Shown here: piece after piece, positions 45,201-55,479 of the stretch
Layout of the letters: the number at the start of each line of letters is the position of its first letter
How positions within the stretch are numbered: the first letter of the stretch is position 1
Source of the DNA: Cymbomonas tetramitiformis
Lineage: Eukaryota; Chlorophyta; Pyramimonadophyceae; Pyramimonadales; Pyramimonadaceae
NCBI GenBank assembly: GCA_001247695.2
Contig: LGRX02025776.1
Location: 62,001 to 126,000, forward strand
DNA length: 64,000 nt
Direction: 5' to 3'
Notes under the pieces: generated by a model
The model's input: the letters and a program-made list of their open reading frames with translations, nothing else
Told to the model about the DNA's origin: nothing
Databases searched by the model: none
Made by a program: the position numbers and the translations under genes

Positions 45201-46013
45201 CAACTGTTCCGGTCAACTATAACAGCAGACAGTGAGGACCGCCGCAGGCGGTCCCGACACCTCACGGCTCTAGCCTTGGCAACCTTTCTGGCTATTATCA
45301 TTCAGTGCCTATTCCTATTCTTCATGGACTTCCAGTCAATATCAGGCGACAGTACAGTGGACAGAGGTGTCGGTGGTGTTGGCTCCGTGGCTTGGCAGCA
45401 GACTGGCAGTGTCCTCGAGACCACCTCACACCTGGCACACCTCATGATCACTGTCGGTGGTGCCGTGGTGCACATGTCTTGGTGGCTCGGCTTCACTTGG
45501 ACAGCACACGGCACACCACCACCTGGGCTAGTGTTCACCTGTAGCCCTGTTGTCTCGGCCTATGCACTATCACGGGACGGCGATGGCATTGTGGTAGACT
45601 CTGGTGCCACTGGAAACATCACAGGCACCAGGTCCAGGATCTCGGCTCTAGACACCTCCGCCACTATTGGCTTCTCTACGGTGATGACAGGTCCCGTATC
45701 CCGAACTGACGGGACCTGTACACTACACCTCTATGGCCGTGAGATACTGTCAGGGGAGATAGACGAGTACATTATACCTGGCTGCCACTTCAAAGAAGGC
45801 GCCAGGACACTCCTATCTACCCGGGTTATGCTCCGGCATGGCTTCAGTTCCCCAGACTTCATTACCATGACCTATACCCACTTGGACTCAGGCAGAACAT
45901 ACCGTATCACAGACAATCAGGTGGATTACCTCTGGGATGAGCCGCAGCACCCGCACTCTCACCACTTCGGCTCAGCAGCTGTCAGGACCCGCACAGGAGA
46001 CTCATCAGACTAG
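42267..46013 (+). CDS. C1 gag-protease ORF
   Basis: 1,248 codons from ATG 42267. The N-terminal helical gag region is followed by a basic KGKGKGKGKGKKGKGK tract and a canonical zinc knuckle CWSCGGRHRQADC (residues about 389-401). A long acidic, Pro-rich linker follows. Three hydrophobic segments come next: HALVSTLVVLGFLGCAMAD (about 866-885), LALATFLAIIIQCLFLFFMDF (about 1003-1023) and a weaker LMITVGGAVVHMSWWLGF (about 1060). The aspartic protease motif VVDSGATGNI lies at about 1111. Gag packages the RNA and protease cuts the polyprotein. Membrane-type segments between gag and protease are not usual for copia. The frame ends shortly after the protease at 46013, and the rest of pol is in other frames. 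Confidence 0.9.
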   Translation: MASTPYQLMAPARLRAHPAGASKRQLQFDQLVATPVAALSQQSAAEKKFDLESAAFLDDHQKIEALVRGIKSKLCGKGDAIDEWRFCGDESNARSLLDSLVEELTSRLTRFNPLFAHAFRLSDATATVMPTPNKLLKELLEYLCGGPALASVREAHRYFPDDGKVILTALVRDVMPDLEDFDKTDFIFTPTVEVPAGVNPKQFIKAFTDAVSNASTDLGQHSSLDISREDAVRLFLRRTCPVTYKQVHEDDAIEKVKTQAELTLVSCGLAIQRVYNTLGKAKQLTSAFYNDAGHRHGERGGLDSRGAPDLRPPRPRDVYYPARSSHPFKGKGKSFRFAASPLPKGGNWPQGISRKGKGKGKGKGKKGKGKSQKTRVTFHPGSKQFMGNCWSCGGRHRQADCTHMQHLAAHSMRLDPEALAEGAFTDVLTARFQAAYEHSEEAFQAVCWEHGTPDICDSSESVCTYPDDGSLSFAAYLTQGDEDSHAPAWAPQEWTDSEWDAWETDSYTQEQHEEWDRLRRKASAKFQAFCFAGEEADYNEQDLQEPYSSLSLGRVHFYGFGVGGVDRDTTHTPPAVARMDSAPAVAPLDSSSFYRADPSIACSPCDPQPASIRSHLDAGVMLYGTAQTLDHAAAVSGDTPDDAEHGDTCLHPVSALFAHETPLEPGSGLFADMVLAGDLRFQSMTEQQHSETREEGGAWGPRSWSSQLESVTGPEPGPPVELRRSLPSRVSKVVTPPGLTDREQDHWDRLWCEDHTQPTQWHDTLPASAATTPRVPRAPPPVVPFPPSSGPCPVTAGAGLYATATDPPASGHGVPAGSVVEASDETDGPEPRGSGEGQHYDPPPPVTGPTLRRGVGRGGVPFYRHALVSTLVVLGFLGCAMADVDLLQGQEDASDRLRLLSPGGPRGGAQGTGTGILYDWGSDGGTWAGNNGNSGSCDWEWSDSGTGHSSSGSGTGDPHSDHGQFTSSGMPPDAASQIQLFRSTITADSEDRRRRSRHLTALALATFLAIIIQCLFLFFMDFQSISGDSTVDRGVGGVGSVAWQQTGSVLETTSHLAHLMITVGGAVVHMSWWLGFTWTAHGTPPPGLVFTCSPVVSAYALSRDGDGIVVDSGATGNITGTRSRISALDTSATIGFSTVMTGPVSRTDGTCTLHLYGREILSGEIDEYIIPGCHFKEGARTLLSTRVMLRHGFSSPDFITMTYTHLDSGRTYRITDNQVDYLWDEPQHPHSHHFGSAAVRTRTGDSSD

Positions 46014-46099
46014 CAGTGGAGTAATAGCGAGTACACTAAATGGGCTACTACTCACGGCTCTCCTACAGCTACAGCTAAACTTGGTACTCCGGCTTTTGA

Positions 46100-47779
46100 T
46101 GTATCTATGTATGGGACTCTCTGCCTGTTGGAGAGGGTAACAATCATCCGGCTCTTGAGCACTGGTCTATATCAGATGATTGTCACACCAAACAGTGGAC
46201 GGGTCAGTTCTTCTATGGCAACATTCCCTTCAGTATCAGTATGATTGACAGAATGCTGACTAAGGGCAACCATGACTTTCTCCTTGACCCGCATAATACC
46301 ACCTACTTCTGGATTGTCCCGTATATGCCACAACACCAGATATGGCACAAGACTTGTACTATGGAGGTACTACACATCTATCCTAAAGGCAGTAAGAGGA
46401 TATTCAGCTTCTCTCGGAAGCACACATATGCTTCCAGTCACCCACTGACACCGGCTGGCTCAGATGGCGGACCTGACAGAGTATTCATTGATGGCACTCC
46501 CTTTGAGATCTGTATCCTGTTCAGGAACAGAAACACACCTGTTCGGGTCAGTCCCTTTGTGGAGTTCCATGCAGTCATGGGTCACGGCTCTACAGCCAGT
46601 CTGCTTAAGCTCTACGACCTGCCTGGCATCCAGCTCGGTCGGCCTCTGCTGTCTAGGCGAGCTATAGCAGCTATGCCGACCTGCTCTCAGTTCTGTGCAG
46701 TATGCTGTACCAGTAAGCTGAAGCAGAAGCCCTGTGGACACCATGACCAGTTGAGATCAGTGGCCATACAGCCCGGCCAGAAGTGGGCTGCTGACTTGAC
46801 AGGACCTATTACCCCAGCTGGCTACAATGGCCACCTGTACCGATGTCAGTTCATTGACTATGTCAGCAGATTCATATTTGTGTACACCTTCGTCCAGAAA
46901 TCAGAATACTACACCTGTCTGGTTCACTTCTACGGCAGCTTACATGCAATGGGATATGCACCACAGTCCATAACACTCCGTACAGACTGTGCTCCAGAGA
47001 TGGGTGACCCCCAGTGTGTGGCTTTCTATCAAAAACACCGTATATTACACCAGAAGTCATCTCCTACAGTACATACAGACAACCCTCATGCAGAAAATGC
47101 CATTGGCAAGATATCAGACATGGCTAAGGCATTACTTCTGGCAGCTGGCATGCCCGAGGACTACTGGCCTCTGGCTGCCACCCATGCTGGCTTCATATGG
47201 AATATCTCTACTCACAAGAACATCTCTACAACACCATTTCATCAGATCAGAGGCTATCACTATGGCTATGCAAAACTGAAGGCCTTCGGCCAGAATTGCT
47301 ATGTCATTATGTCTCAGCAGCAGAGGAACTCCAGACAGCCTGGCATGTCTAGGAAGTCCCAGCGGGCGGCCTGGTCAGGCCGTCTTGTCGGTGTATCAGT
47401 CAGCTCTCTGGCATATAAGATCCTGGATACTGAGACTAATATGATACACTATGATATGTTGGCAAGCCTCACTGGATTCATAATCATCAGGACATGGGAG
47501 AGATATTGGGCTCCTTTCCAGACCCACATCAGGCAGAGCGGGAGTTTGATGCATCCTATGACAGACCACAGCCATTCAGTGACAGCTTTGACACAGCAGG
47601 CTCGAGGGTTCATGGTATTGGCTCTTTCTTTGACGGAGAGGAGTCACACGCATGTGTTCAGCTTATTCAGAAAGATGGCACAGTTACCTGGACTATGGCA
47701 GTCAGATATGTATCACAGACATCAGATGGTCAGCACTATCGGGACCTTCTACACTATCTGGACTGCTACAGAAAGCTAA
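46100..47779 (+). CDS. C1 integrase ORF with degenerate methyltransferase-like segment
   Basis: Frame open from 46100; first ATG at 46241. Before that ATG the frame already encodes GQFFYGNIPFSIS, which aligns with GRSFWANPPFINS of C2, so the coding part extends upstream. A GAG-pre-integrase type zinc region (FHAVMGHG..CSQFCAVC) follows, then the integrase core with Asp185, Asp249 and Glu285 counted from 46241 (AADLTGP, LRTDCAPE, NPHAENAIG). The last two are spaced as DD35E, typical of retroelement integrases. It inserts the cDNA into the genome. The frame is separated from gag-protease by stops and from reverse transcriptase by a shift near 47,490. Confidence 0.85.
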   Translation, partial: CIYVWDSLPVGEGNNHPALEHWSISDDCHTKQWTGQFFYGNIPFSISMIDRMLTKGNHDFLLDPHNTTYFWIVPYMPQHQIWHKTCTMEVLHIYPKGSKRIFSFSRKHTYASSHPLTPAGSDGGPDRVFIDGTPFEICILFRNRNTPVRVSPFVEFHAVMGHGSTASLLKLYDLPGIQLGRPLLSRRAIAAMPTCSQFCAVCCTSKLKQKPCGHHDQLRSVAIQPGQKWAADLTGPITPAGYNGHLYRCQFIDYVSRFIFVYTFVQKSEYYTCLVHFYGSLHAMGYAPQSITLRTDCAPEMGDPQCVAFYQKHRILHQKSSPTVHTDNPHAENAIGKISDMAKALLLAAGMPEDYWPLAATHAGFIWNISTHKNISTTPFHQIRGYHYGYAKLKAFGQNCYVIMSQQQRNSRQPGMSRKSQRAAWSGRLVGVSVSSLAYKILDTETNMIHYDMLASLTGFIIIRTWERYWAPFQTHIRQSGSLMHPMTDHSHSVTALTQQARGFMVLALSLTERSHTHVFSLFRKMAQLPGLWQSDMYHRHQMVSTIGTFYTIWTATES

Positions 47780-50085
47780 ATGGCATCAATGAACACTATC
47801 CTATCTGGACTATTGTGAAGGCTCGTCAGACAATCAGAGCACCTATCTACAGTGCAATTCTCATCTCCACCCACAGAGGCAACAGGAGACCCTACGGTGT
47901 CATCCTGGAACCCTGCACCGACGAGCCGGCTGGCTGGCACATTGATCTACCAGCCAGCCTGATTATCTTTCCGTCCACACACTCAGCGGCTTACCTGCCC
48001 TTCTCTGACACCCTCAGCAGTGACCTCAGAGCAGAGTACATGTTTGGCAGTTTCAGCAGCATGAAGCAGTTTCTCTCTGATGCCCCTACCTCTACTATTA
48101 CACATATGCTTGAGGTCTCGGCACCAGAGATTAAGCTACCTCACGGTGTCAGACAGGCCCTATCCTCACCACAGTCTGAAGACTGGCTGAAAGCTATGGA
48201 TCAGGAGGTTGGTGATATGGTTAATCAGGAAAAGCTCAAGCTGGGAACACCTCCGGCTAGTGCACGGTACCTTACTACACTATTTGTGCTGTCTATGCCA
48301 TTCAAACCTGACCCTACTGGTGCAGGCAAGCCCTATCAGATATTTAAAGCCCGTATGGCTGGTGACGGCAGCAGAACTACAGGCTACCTTCCGTGGGAGA
48401 CCTCTTCAGCTACCCCAGAGATATCAGCTTTCAGACTGCTATTCATATTTGCAGCTCTATTCCAGCTGGTGGTGTCACATCTGGATGTGTCTCAGGCCTT
48501 TATGCATGCTAAGCTTGAGTTCCCCGTGTGGATTCAGTTTCCCTCTGGCTATACCTTTAAGGGCTACAGCTATGCCCTACTCTCATATGCGCTGTACGGC
48601 CTCAAGATTGCCGGCGCATCATGGCAGAGGATGGTTAAACAATTTATGCTCAGTTTCAAATACATGGGTCAATCATTCAGACAGTCTACACATGATGCCT
48701 GTATCTATTACATCTACACACCTACGGTTAAGGCTATGTGTGTGGTATATGTGGATGACTTTGGTATGGCCTGTTCCACGGCTCTTGAGAGGGCATTCTG
48801 GACCGCTTTCAGAGCAACTTTTAAGGCCAAACACTTGGGTCCTATATCCTCTATCCTTCAGATGACAGTACAGCATGATGACCAGGGGGTGTACCTCAAT
48901 CAGTCTCGACAGATTAAGGACCTTATGACAGCTAACAACATACCCGAGAGACCCTTCCGTACACCTATGGACTCTAAACTGGTGATATCAAAACCAGTAG
49001 ACCCTGACCTCACTCTGGTAAAACCCTATCGGTCTATCCTTGGGTCCCTGCTCTGGCACAGCAGGACTTCACGGCCAGATATCTACTATGCAGTGATCTA
49101 CCTGTCACAGTTTGTGGCCTGTCCCTCAGAGGACTCAATGAAGGCTCTTATCAGAATTGCACAGTATCTGGACTGCACGGCACACTACAGAATGGCCTTC
49201 TATTACCCTGAGAGGCCAGCACGGGTGCTCACACTGTTTGTGTACTCCGATGCTGACCTTGCCAGAGACCTGGACAACTCAGCTAGATCATACTCTGGCA
49301 TGGTGATATTCTTCTGTGGCATGATTCTACAGTATGGTACAGTCAGACAAACAATCACAGAAACATCTTCTACGGGTTCAGAATATGTTGCAGCATCTAC
49401 TGCAGCTCAGCGGGCGGTGTCTCTCATGTTTATGCTGACAGAAATATTCGGCTATATACAACACCCTATCCAGGGACAGCCACCCTCTACTACTGGACTT
49501 GATTCTGAGATCACTGAGGCCGAGCGGGTCGCCACTGACATTGCATTCAGCTACCCTGGGTTACAGCCGGGAACTCTCCTGACTAAACTCCTGGATTACA
49601 CTACACCTACGGGTACAGGAGTCGGTGGTGTCAGGCCTGATGGCAAGTCAGTGACAGATGAGCTCGAGATTTATTCAGATTCAGACCGCAGGCCAGTGGA
49701 CTATCAGAATATGAGAAGCACAGAGTACCTTCCAGCTTCAGCAACCTGCCCCAGATTGGAGCTTCCGGTACCTCTTCTCCTGGATAATGATGCATGCAGG
49801 TCTATTGCTGAAAATATCCCACTGTCCCAGAAGATCAAGCATGTTCTGGTCAGATTCCATATGCTCAGAGACTTTGTCAGACTGGGCTGGATCATATGCT
49901 GGAGGGTGCCTTCGGAGAAGAACTTGGCTGACCCCTACACCAAGCCAGTTCCTCCCACCAAGAACACCGTGCCCTACTTCAACATGCTCTTTGACAGCTA
50001 CATGGATATGCAAAAGGCAGTGATTCAGGCTGCCAGATCTTTTGGATTTTCGACATGGAGGCCTACTCAGAAAGCAGCAGCATGA
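47494..50085 (+). CDS. C1 reverse transcriptase / RNase H ORF
   Basis: 863 codons in a frame different from the integrase, overlapping it by 286 bp. The coding switch is probably near 47,490. Copia-type reverse transcriptase: VSHLDVSQAFMHAKL, SYALYGLKIAGASW and the catalytic VVYVDDFGMA (residues 419-422). RNase H: YSDADLARDLDNSARSYSG, TSSTGSEYVAAS and the LLDNDACRSIAEN region near the end. It copies element RNA to DNA. A spacer of about 100 residues (about residues 640-750) is inserted between the GSEYVAA region and LLDNDA, longer than usual. Confidence 0.9.
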   Translation: MGEILGSFPDPHQAEREFDASYDRPQPFSDSFDTAGSRVHGIGSFFDGEESHACVQLIQKDGTVTWTMAVRYVSQTSDGQHYRDLLHYLDCYRKLNGINEHYPIWTIVKARQTIRAPIYSAILISTHRGNRRPYGVILEPCTDEPAGWHIDLPASLIIFPSTHSAAYLPFSDTLSSDLRAEYMFGSFSSMKQFLSDAPTSTITHMLEVSAPEIKLPHGVRQALSSPQSEDWLKAMDQEVGDMVNQEKLKLGTPPASARYLTTLFVLSMPFKPDPTGAGKPYQIFKARMAGDGSRTTGYLPWETSSATPEISAFRLLFIFAALFQLVVSHLDVSQAFMHAKLEFPVWIQFPSGYTFKGYSYALLSYALYGLKIAGASWQRMVKQFMLSFKYMGQSFRQSTHDACIYYIYTPTVKAMCVVYVDDFGMACSTALERAFWTAFRATFKAKHLGPISSILQMTVQHDDQGVYLNQSRQIKDLMTANNIPERPFRTPMDSKLVISKPVDPDLTLVKPYRSILGSLLWHSRTSRPDIYYAVIYLSQFVACPSEDSMKALIRIAQYLDCTAHYRMAFYYPERPARVLTLFVYSDADLARDLDNSARSYSGMVIFFCGMILQYGTVRQTITETSSTGSEYVAASTAAQRAVSLMFMLTEIFGYIQHPIQGQPPSTTGLDSEITEAERVATDIAFSYPGLQPGTLLTKLLDYTTPTGTGVGGVRPDGKSVTDELEIYSDSDRRPVDYQNMRSTEYLPASATCPRLELPVPLLLDNDACRSIAENIPLSQKIKHVLVRFHMLRDFVRLGWIICWRVPSEKNLADPYTKPVPPTKNTVPYFNMLFDSYMDMQKAVIQAARSFGFSTWRPTQKAAA

Positions 50086-50702
50086 TCTGACTGTGAGTAC
50101 CCTCTGATTTGTCCTGTTTTGGGTTTTGTTTCTGACTGTGCTTTGCAGGTACTTTGTTGCAGGTACTTTATGATTTGGTTTTGAAAATATGTATACGGAA
50201 AACAACCAGCTGATAGATTGACAGTTAGCCTAGAGGTTTAGCAAGCATGCACAAGACCTGTTATGTGAATGTTGCATGCCGTACCTTGACTCCTACGACC
50301 TTATGTACCCTTCGGGGACCCGTGACCGGCACCTGTCTCGTACGTGAGAGCCTCTGCCTCCACCCGCTGTGACCCTCCCTACATCTTCCCTTGTCTGTAA
50401 GTCTGACGGTGACGGGGTGACTTGGACCTGCCTTCGGGTACTCCTTGTCATATCCCTGACGAAGCATCCGGCTGCATGACACCGCGGTGTGCGGACCCTC
50501 AGGGCACAGCAGCATACTATTCCCCCGGTGGAGGATTGGCACTAGAGACAGGGAGCTGATAGGCCTGCCAGGACCGTGTGGACTTTGTCCAGCTTTTTGG
50601 GGTTTTCAGCCCTGGCAGGCATGATTGTGGTTCTTTCTGGTCTGGACTGGAGATTGGTATGAGTGTATTCATTCTGGTCTGCCCACCTCACTTGAGGTGG
50701 TG

Positions 50703-50996
50703 TGCCGGATTTGGCACGCCGACAGTGTCATCATCATCTGTGTCATCACCGATACGGTTCGACTACTATGACTTCTTCACTGTCATCAGCGCCATCTCCG
50801 ATATCGACTTCGGTAGTCAGACAGTTCATAGCATCTGTCATTTCACATCTGACACCTTAGGGGCTGTCATCACATTCTTTCGGCGGAAGCTATAACACTT
50901 CGTATTATCTTGTGTATAGCTTCACAGTTTCACGGTTGACATATGTGAGCGTTGCACACTTGACTTGTAGTGCTTGACTGCGTGTTTGTTCTCACA
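50703..50996 (+). repeat. 3' LTR of C1
   Basis: 294 bp, begins TGCCGGATTTGG where the 5' copy has TGCTGGATTTGG; otherwise the same by eye. Followed by CCCAA. Confidence 0.95.
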
Positions 50997-51001
50997 CCCA
51001 A

Positions 51002-51984
51002 TGCCCTCGGGTTCACAACCCAATTGTGGTAGCACTTGAGAAGTGCGGGGGCATTGGCGTATACGAGGGAGCATTGAGCTCGAGCAGCACTTCTGGAGAA
51101 GAGACTGCACTCATACCCACAATACTCTGCGCGTGCTATTGTCGTTCAATAATACCCGTGCCATACATATCGCTTGCATAGCGAGCCTTATCAGTGGTAT
51201 TCTACTCGTCCACGCGACGAACGAGGACACATAAGTGTGCAATGCAGCAATAAAAATATATTGTATATTGTGTTTGTAACAGGTTCGCGGTGTTCGCGCA
51301 TACAAACGGCGACAGTGATCGCACATATACGACATATATCGAATAACTACACTCGCTGCAGAATCAACAGCGAACGGAGTGCGCGAGGAATTACCGTCGC
51401 GAACGCATTCGCTCGCATACATATCGTCAGAGTATAACAGCGACAAGGTGTGCTTACAGCATACAGATCGCACACATATGCTGTTATCATTCGCAAAGTT
51501 GTACGATATGCGACCGATACTAACGCGCGAATGATCAAATCGTCATCAGTGTATGATCCGTACGCGAGATGGCATTCGTACCATATGCCACACATACCGG
51601 CGACAGAGATGTTCACCATTCGCAGCGCATACATCAGCGACAGTGATAATTCGCTATCCGCACTAATTGTTCAGTGCAGTGTACGCATCAAAATTTCGTT
51701 ATTGCAAATGGTTTGCAAAATCGCTCGTCTACGCGCATACGATGATTTAGCTTGACAGGACATACGCACACGATTCATCATGCTCAGATGATGCGCGATG
51801 ATGGCATATATATGCAACATGCTATTCAATATCTGTGATGCTCGCACATAAGAGATGATGTTTGTTCAATTACTGGCAGATTTACATACAAAGTTTGCAG
51901 TAAAATACATAATATGACATCATATGAATATTGATGCTGTGCAATCATATGTGTGTGTACCATATGCTGTGTGTGTAGCACATA

Positions 51985-52017
<33 letters not shown>

Positions 52018-54749
52018 CAGTATACACTATCCATTCAGTATATACCAAGTGTATGCAGCAATACCATGCATCACTATATCATGCAGCAATACCATGCATC
52101 ACTATACCATGCAGCTATACCATGCAGCATGATTCCGCCATGTTCAGGGTATATTGCTTACCGTGGCGGGCCGGCCCGGGGCCGTAGCTCACCACTCCGG
52201 GCCGCATGCGGGCCGATGGAATACATGGATGCGGGCCGTGACGTTTGATATGAAAATACCAAAATTTATGCAAAATTATGCGACTTTTACGATATCACCA
52301 TACTTAAAATTAAAATTTCGCGCCTGCGGCGGGCAATTTTGGATATTGGCCGTATTGGCCGAAAGCGGGCCAGTGGGTTTGCTGATTGCGGGCCGTAAAA
52401 GAAAAAATAAGCAATACACACTGGCCATGTTATACATTGACATATGCATACATGTATGCAGCCAACTTGATCACGATAACAGTTGGCGTGCATATTCATA
52501 TATAACAGTGCATCAGATGTTGCAATAAATATCACATAGCATACCTGCTGTGCAAGTCTAAACTATAAACGAACCCACTTGGTATAAGGTGCCGATCATG
52601 ATCTTAAGACAGTAATTAGCTCAGTATTCCCTGACGTAGAATTTGGGATGGGATACCGTTCTACTGTTGATCAATGAAAGGAATAGTCACCAGACCCATG
52701 TGTGAAATATACCAAGCAACTCGTCATTGCCGATGAGATATGCAGGATTACATACACTAACCAAGTTGATATATATCATGTTAGCTGCATGCTGTTAGTG
52801 GTATACAGATCATTTTATGTGATAAATCAATTTGGTATAGTGTACTAAATCATCAAGTACCTATACATAAGTATAATGTACTAAATCAGAAAGTACCTAT
52901 ACAGTGACTTATGTATTGTTATAACACTGACATCATTATGTATAATGACATTACACTGACTCCTAAGTGTAATGATCAAGTCACCGATATCATTATGTAT
53001 GTTGACATTACACTGACTCCTAAGTGTAATGATCAAGTATTATATCAACATATGATACATAGATACCATCCGACAAACACATGTGCGTGTTGGATGTCAA
53101 GCGATGGCGATAGATATGGGACAGGATCAAACAACCTGCTGAAGGGCTGGATGGAGATATCTCCAGACCCGAAGGCAGTATACAGTGCTCAAATAACAGT
53201 TGGTCACTGTTGAGCACTGTCCATGCATCCCACACAATCGCTGGAGCAACTACATTATCTACTTATGCATTATGACAATTGAATCAGAAACCTGATCACA
53301 ATTCAATGCATACTTTGTACAGTAAATCAGTAATTCAACATGATATCTGACAAAGTAGATAGTAGAAATACTATGAGCAATTGCTCCAACTACTTAGTAT
53401 CTGGGTGGCAACACCACCCAGAGAACTATCATGGGTCCAACGATATAAAGCAGATCTCCAGCAGACTCACTCGTGAGACTTTGCAATGCGATCGACTGCC
53501 AAAGACAGGCGACAGAACCAAGGAGTAATCTCGCCTGAAAAGGTCATCTACGGAGTTGATAGTCCTAAGGAAGTTAAATATATATCTGACAGACATCAGC
53601 CAGTTACTATAAGTCATTGTTGATAACACACACATTATCACCACTTTTTGCATGGTCGTGGGTTTCAATCAGCAAAACCCCATGTGTTGACCATCACATA
53701 TCTTCACGAAAATGCCATGAAAAATATCATGTGTAAAAGTAAGATATGTTACATGAGTTCTGTAAGATGCACATAACACACACACTGCTATATATATACT
53801 GTAGTATATATATATATATATGGCCAGAAAAGGTGAAAATGGGTAAAATCCCATTGCGGGAGATTTCAAAATTGAAATTTGGACTCCATTTTTTCACGGA
53901 ATATCATTTCATACCTATTAAGGTACCTGAAAAACATTATGTGCACATTCATATCTCATGTAACACCCTAAAAATCTTGTGTGTAACACCTAGGGGTGTA
54001 CATAGTGGCTGTAACTAAATGCGTGAAAAACTCACACGCATGATTTCAAAATGAAAATTTGGGTTCCATTTTTTTCGCTGATCTAATTATTCAGCTATTG
54101 ATAAATATGCCCAAAATATTACAGCACTTGTAACACCCTGTAACACCCTGAAAATCACGTGTGTGTGTTAGGGGTGTAACATACCTCCTAAATACCACGT
54201 GATATACAGTGACATATTAAATGCAGTTTTGCTTCAATTCCTTTAAAAAAATGTTCATACTGCTTTAATTTGATACAATTAAGTGTTACTGATACCATGT
54301 AACACCCTAATGTCACTGTAGGTGATAAGGGTCAATGTAACCCAATACACCCTAAATGCCGCTATATAATAGCAAAACACTCTGTGTTTGGCATTTATGA
54401 CATGTTGAAAACAGCACAATTATGACAATATATTGGGCAACAACCCAAGAACTGTAGGGCAACAACCCAAGAACTGTAGGGCAGCAACCCTAGAATTGTA
54501 TGGGCTGTATAAGTTCCTTAAAAAACAGCATGCTACATATATGAGGTATTAAGGCACTTGACAACTGCCTGTGGAGTTCACACTTCCTTGAGGGGGGAAG
54601 AAGGTGGAACCATATATATATTTCACCTCATTACATCAATGTACAGAAATAATACATGTACAATATATATATATATATCACACACACACACAGCCAGTTG
54701 AAGGTTTTTGTTGGTGTTGTGTTTTGTCTTATAGATGGCAGAAGTACCA
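51002..54749. other. Gene-poor spacer with short repeats
   Basis: No convincing gene. Contents: inverted words CCAATGCCC / GGGGGCATTGG at 50,998-51,056; a CA microsatellite (51,986-52,014); ACCATGCATCACTAT tandem words (52,060-52,130); a two-copy ~64-bp repeat with ACACTGACTCCTAAGTGTAA (52,920-53,040); TA runs (53,806-53,822, 54,664-54,680); GTAACACCCT words scattered over 53,960-54,310; and a 24-bp tandem GGGCAACAACCCAAGAACTG (54,434-54,495). Confidence 0.6.
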
Positions 54750-55479
54750 TCACGGGGGACTAGATATACCGTACTGCCCCCTGTATGACATTCCTCGATG
54801 CATGTGACAGATGACTGCATTATTATTCGGCTCGAGACCGCGAGTCATAGCGACAGAGACCGCGAGTCACAGCGATAGTGACTGCGAGCCACGTGTTAGA
54901 GTACTCGAGCATCACCGTAGCCGTACTCGTACAGACTTACACAGCGCACGTAGCATAAGCTACTTAGACTCTCAGACTCTCATATGTTATATCTTTTACA
55001 GACATATTATCACCGTTTGAGCCTCATATTTATGCGTACAGCGATAGTATTAAAACACGGATATATAGAATATTCTACCCTATATGTGTTTCATACTATC
55101 TATTAGGTTATGTTAGACCACAACGCACCACTGCAATCTCTGATGAAACGACAAATTTCAAATTAGCCGCTAAAAGCACTTTGAACTGGCAGTCAGCGAA
55201 AATGTTTGAAAATTGCGACTTGCTTGTACACTAACCCTCCGCAGGTCGGGCCGGTTTCAATTTTAACTCGCCGAAACCTTTTATGATTGAGAATTCTTTT
55301 ACGATTGCCCTCTCGGCCTTTCATTTAACTTCAATGTTGAAACGAGCATTTACCGCGGAAGCGCTGGCCAATTTTTTGAAAATTAACAAAACTTAGAGAA
55401 AATCTTCATCTCAACCCCTAGGAGAACGTCTTGCGCAACATCGTCGCCTTCACCGCCACCAACGGTCCGAAGGTCTACC
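54750..55479 (+). repeat. 5' LTR and leader of C2
   Basis: The LTR begins near 54750. Its end cannot be fixed because the right copy is outside the window. A short tandem of GACCGCGAGTCACAGCGA-like words lies at 54,835-54,890. The leader is AT-rich up to ATG 55480. Confidence 0.6.

Larger units (their letters stand above)
41499..50996 (+). mobile_element. Copia element C1 (LTR retrotransposon)
   Basis: Two 294-bp LTRs (41499-41792, 50703-50996) start TG and end CA and differ at one visible base (position 4). The 5-bp duplication CCCAA lies at 41494-41498 and 50997-51001. Internal order gag, protease, integrase, reverse transcriptase, RNase H defines Ty1/copia. The near-identical LTRs say insertion is recent, yet pol has frame breaks near 46,013-46,100 and about 47,490. 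I did not find a standard initiator-tRNA primer site after the left LTR. GAGGTGGTG directly before the right LTR is the likely polypurine tract. Confidence 0.95.

Noticed and set aside
52154..52528. Possible small gene near 52.2-52.5 kb
   Set aside because: Short, compositionally mixed, no motif, and surrounded by microsatellite-type DNA.
54130..54180. Telomere-like repeats from the ACACCCT words
   Set aside because: The words are irregularly spaced and too few for a telomeric tract.
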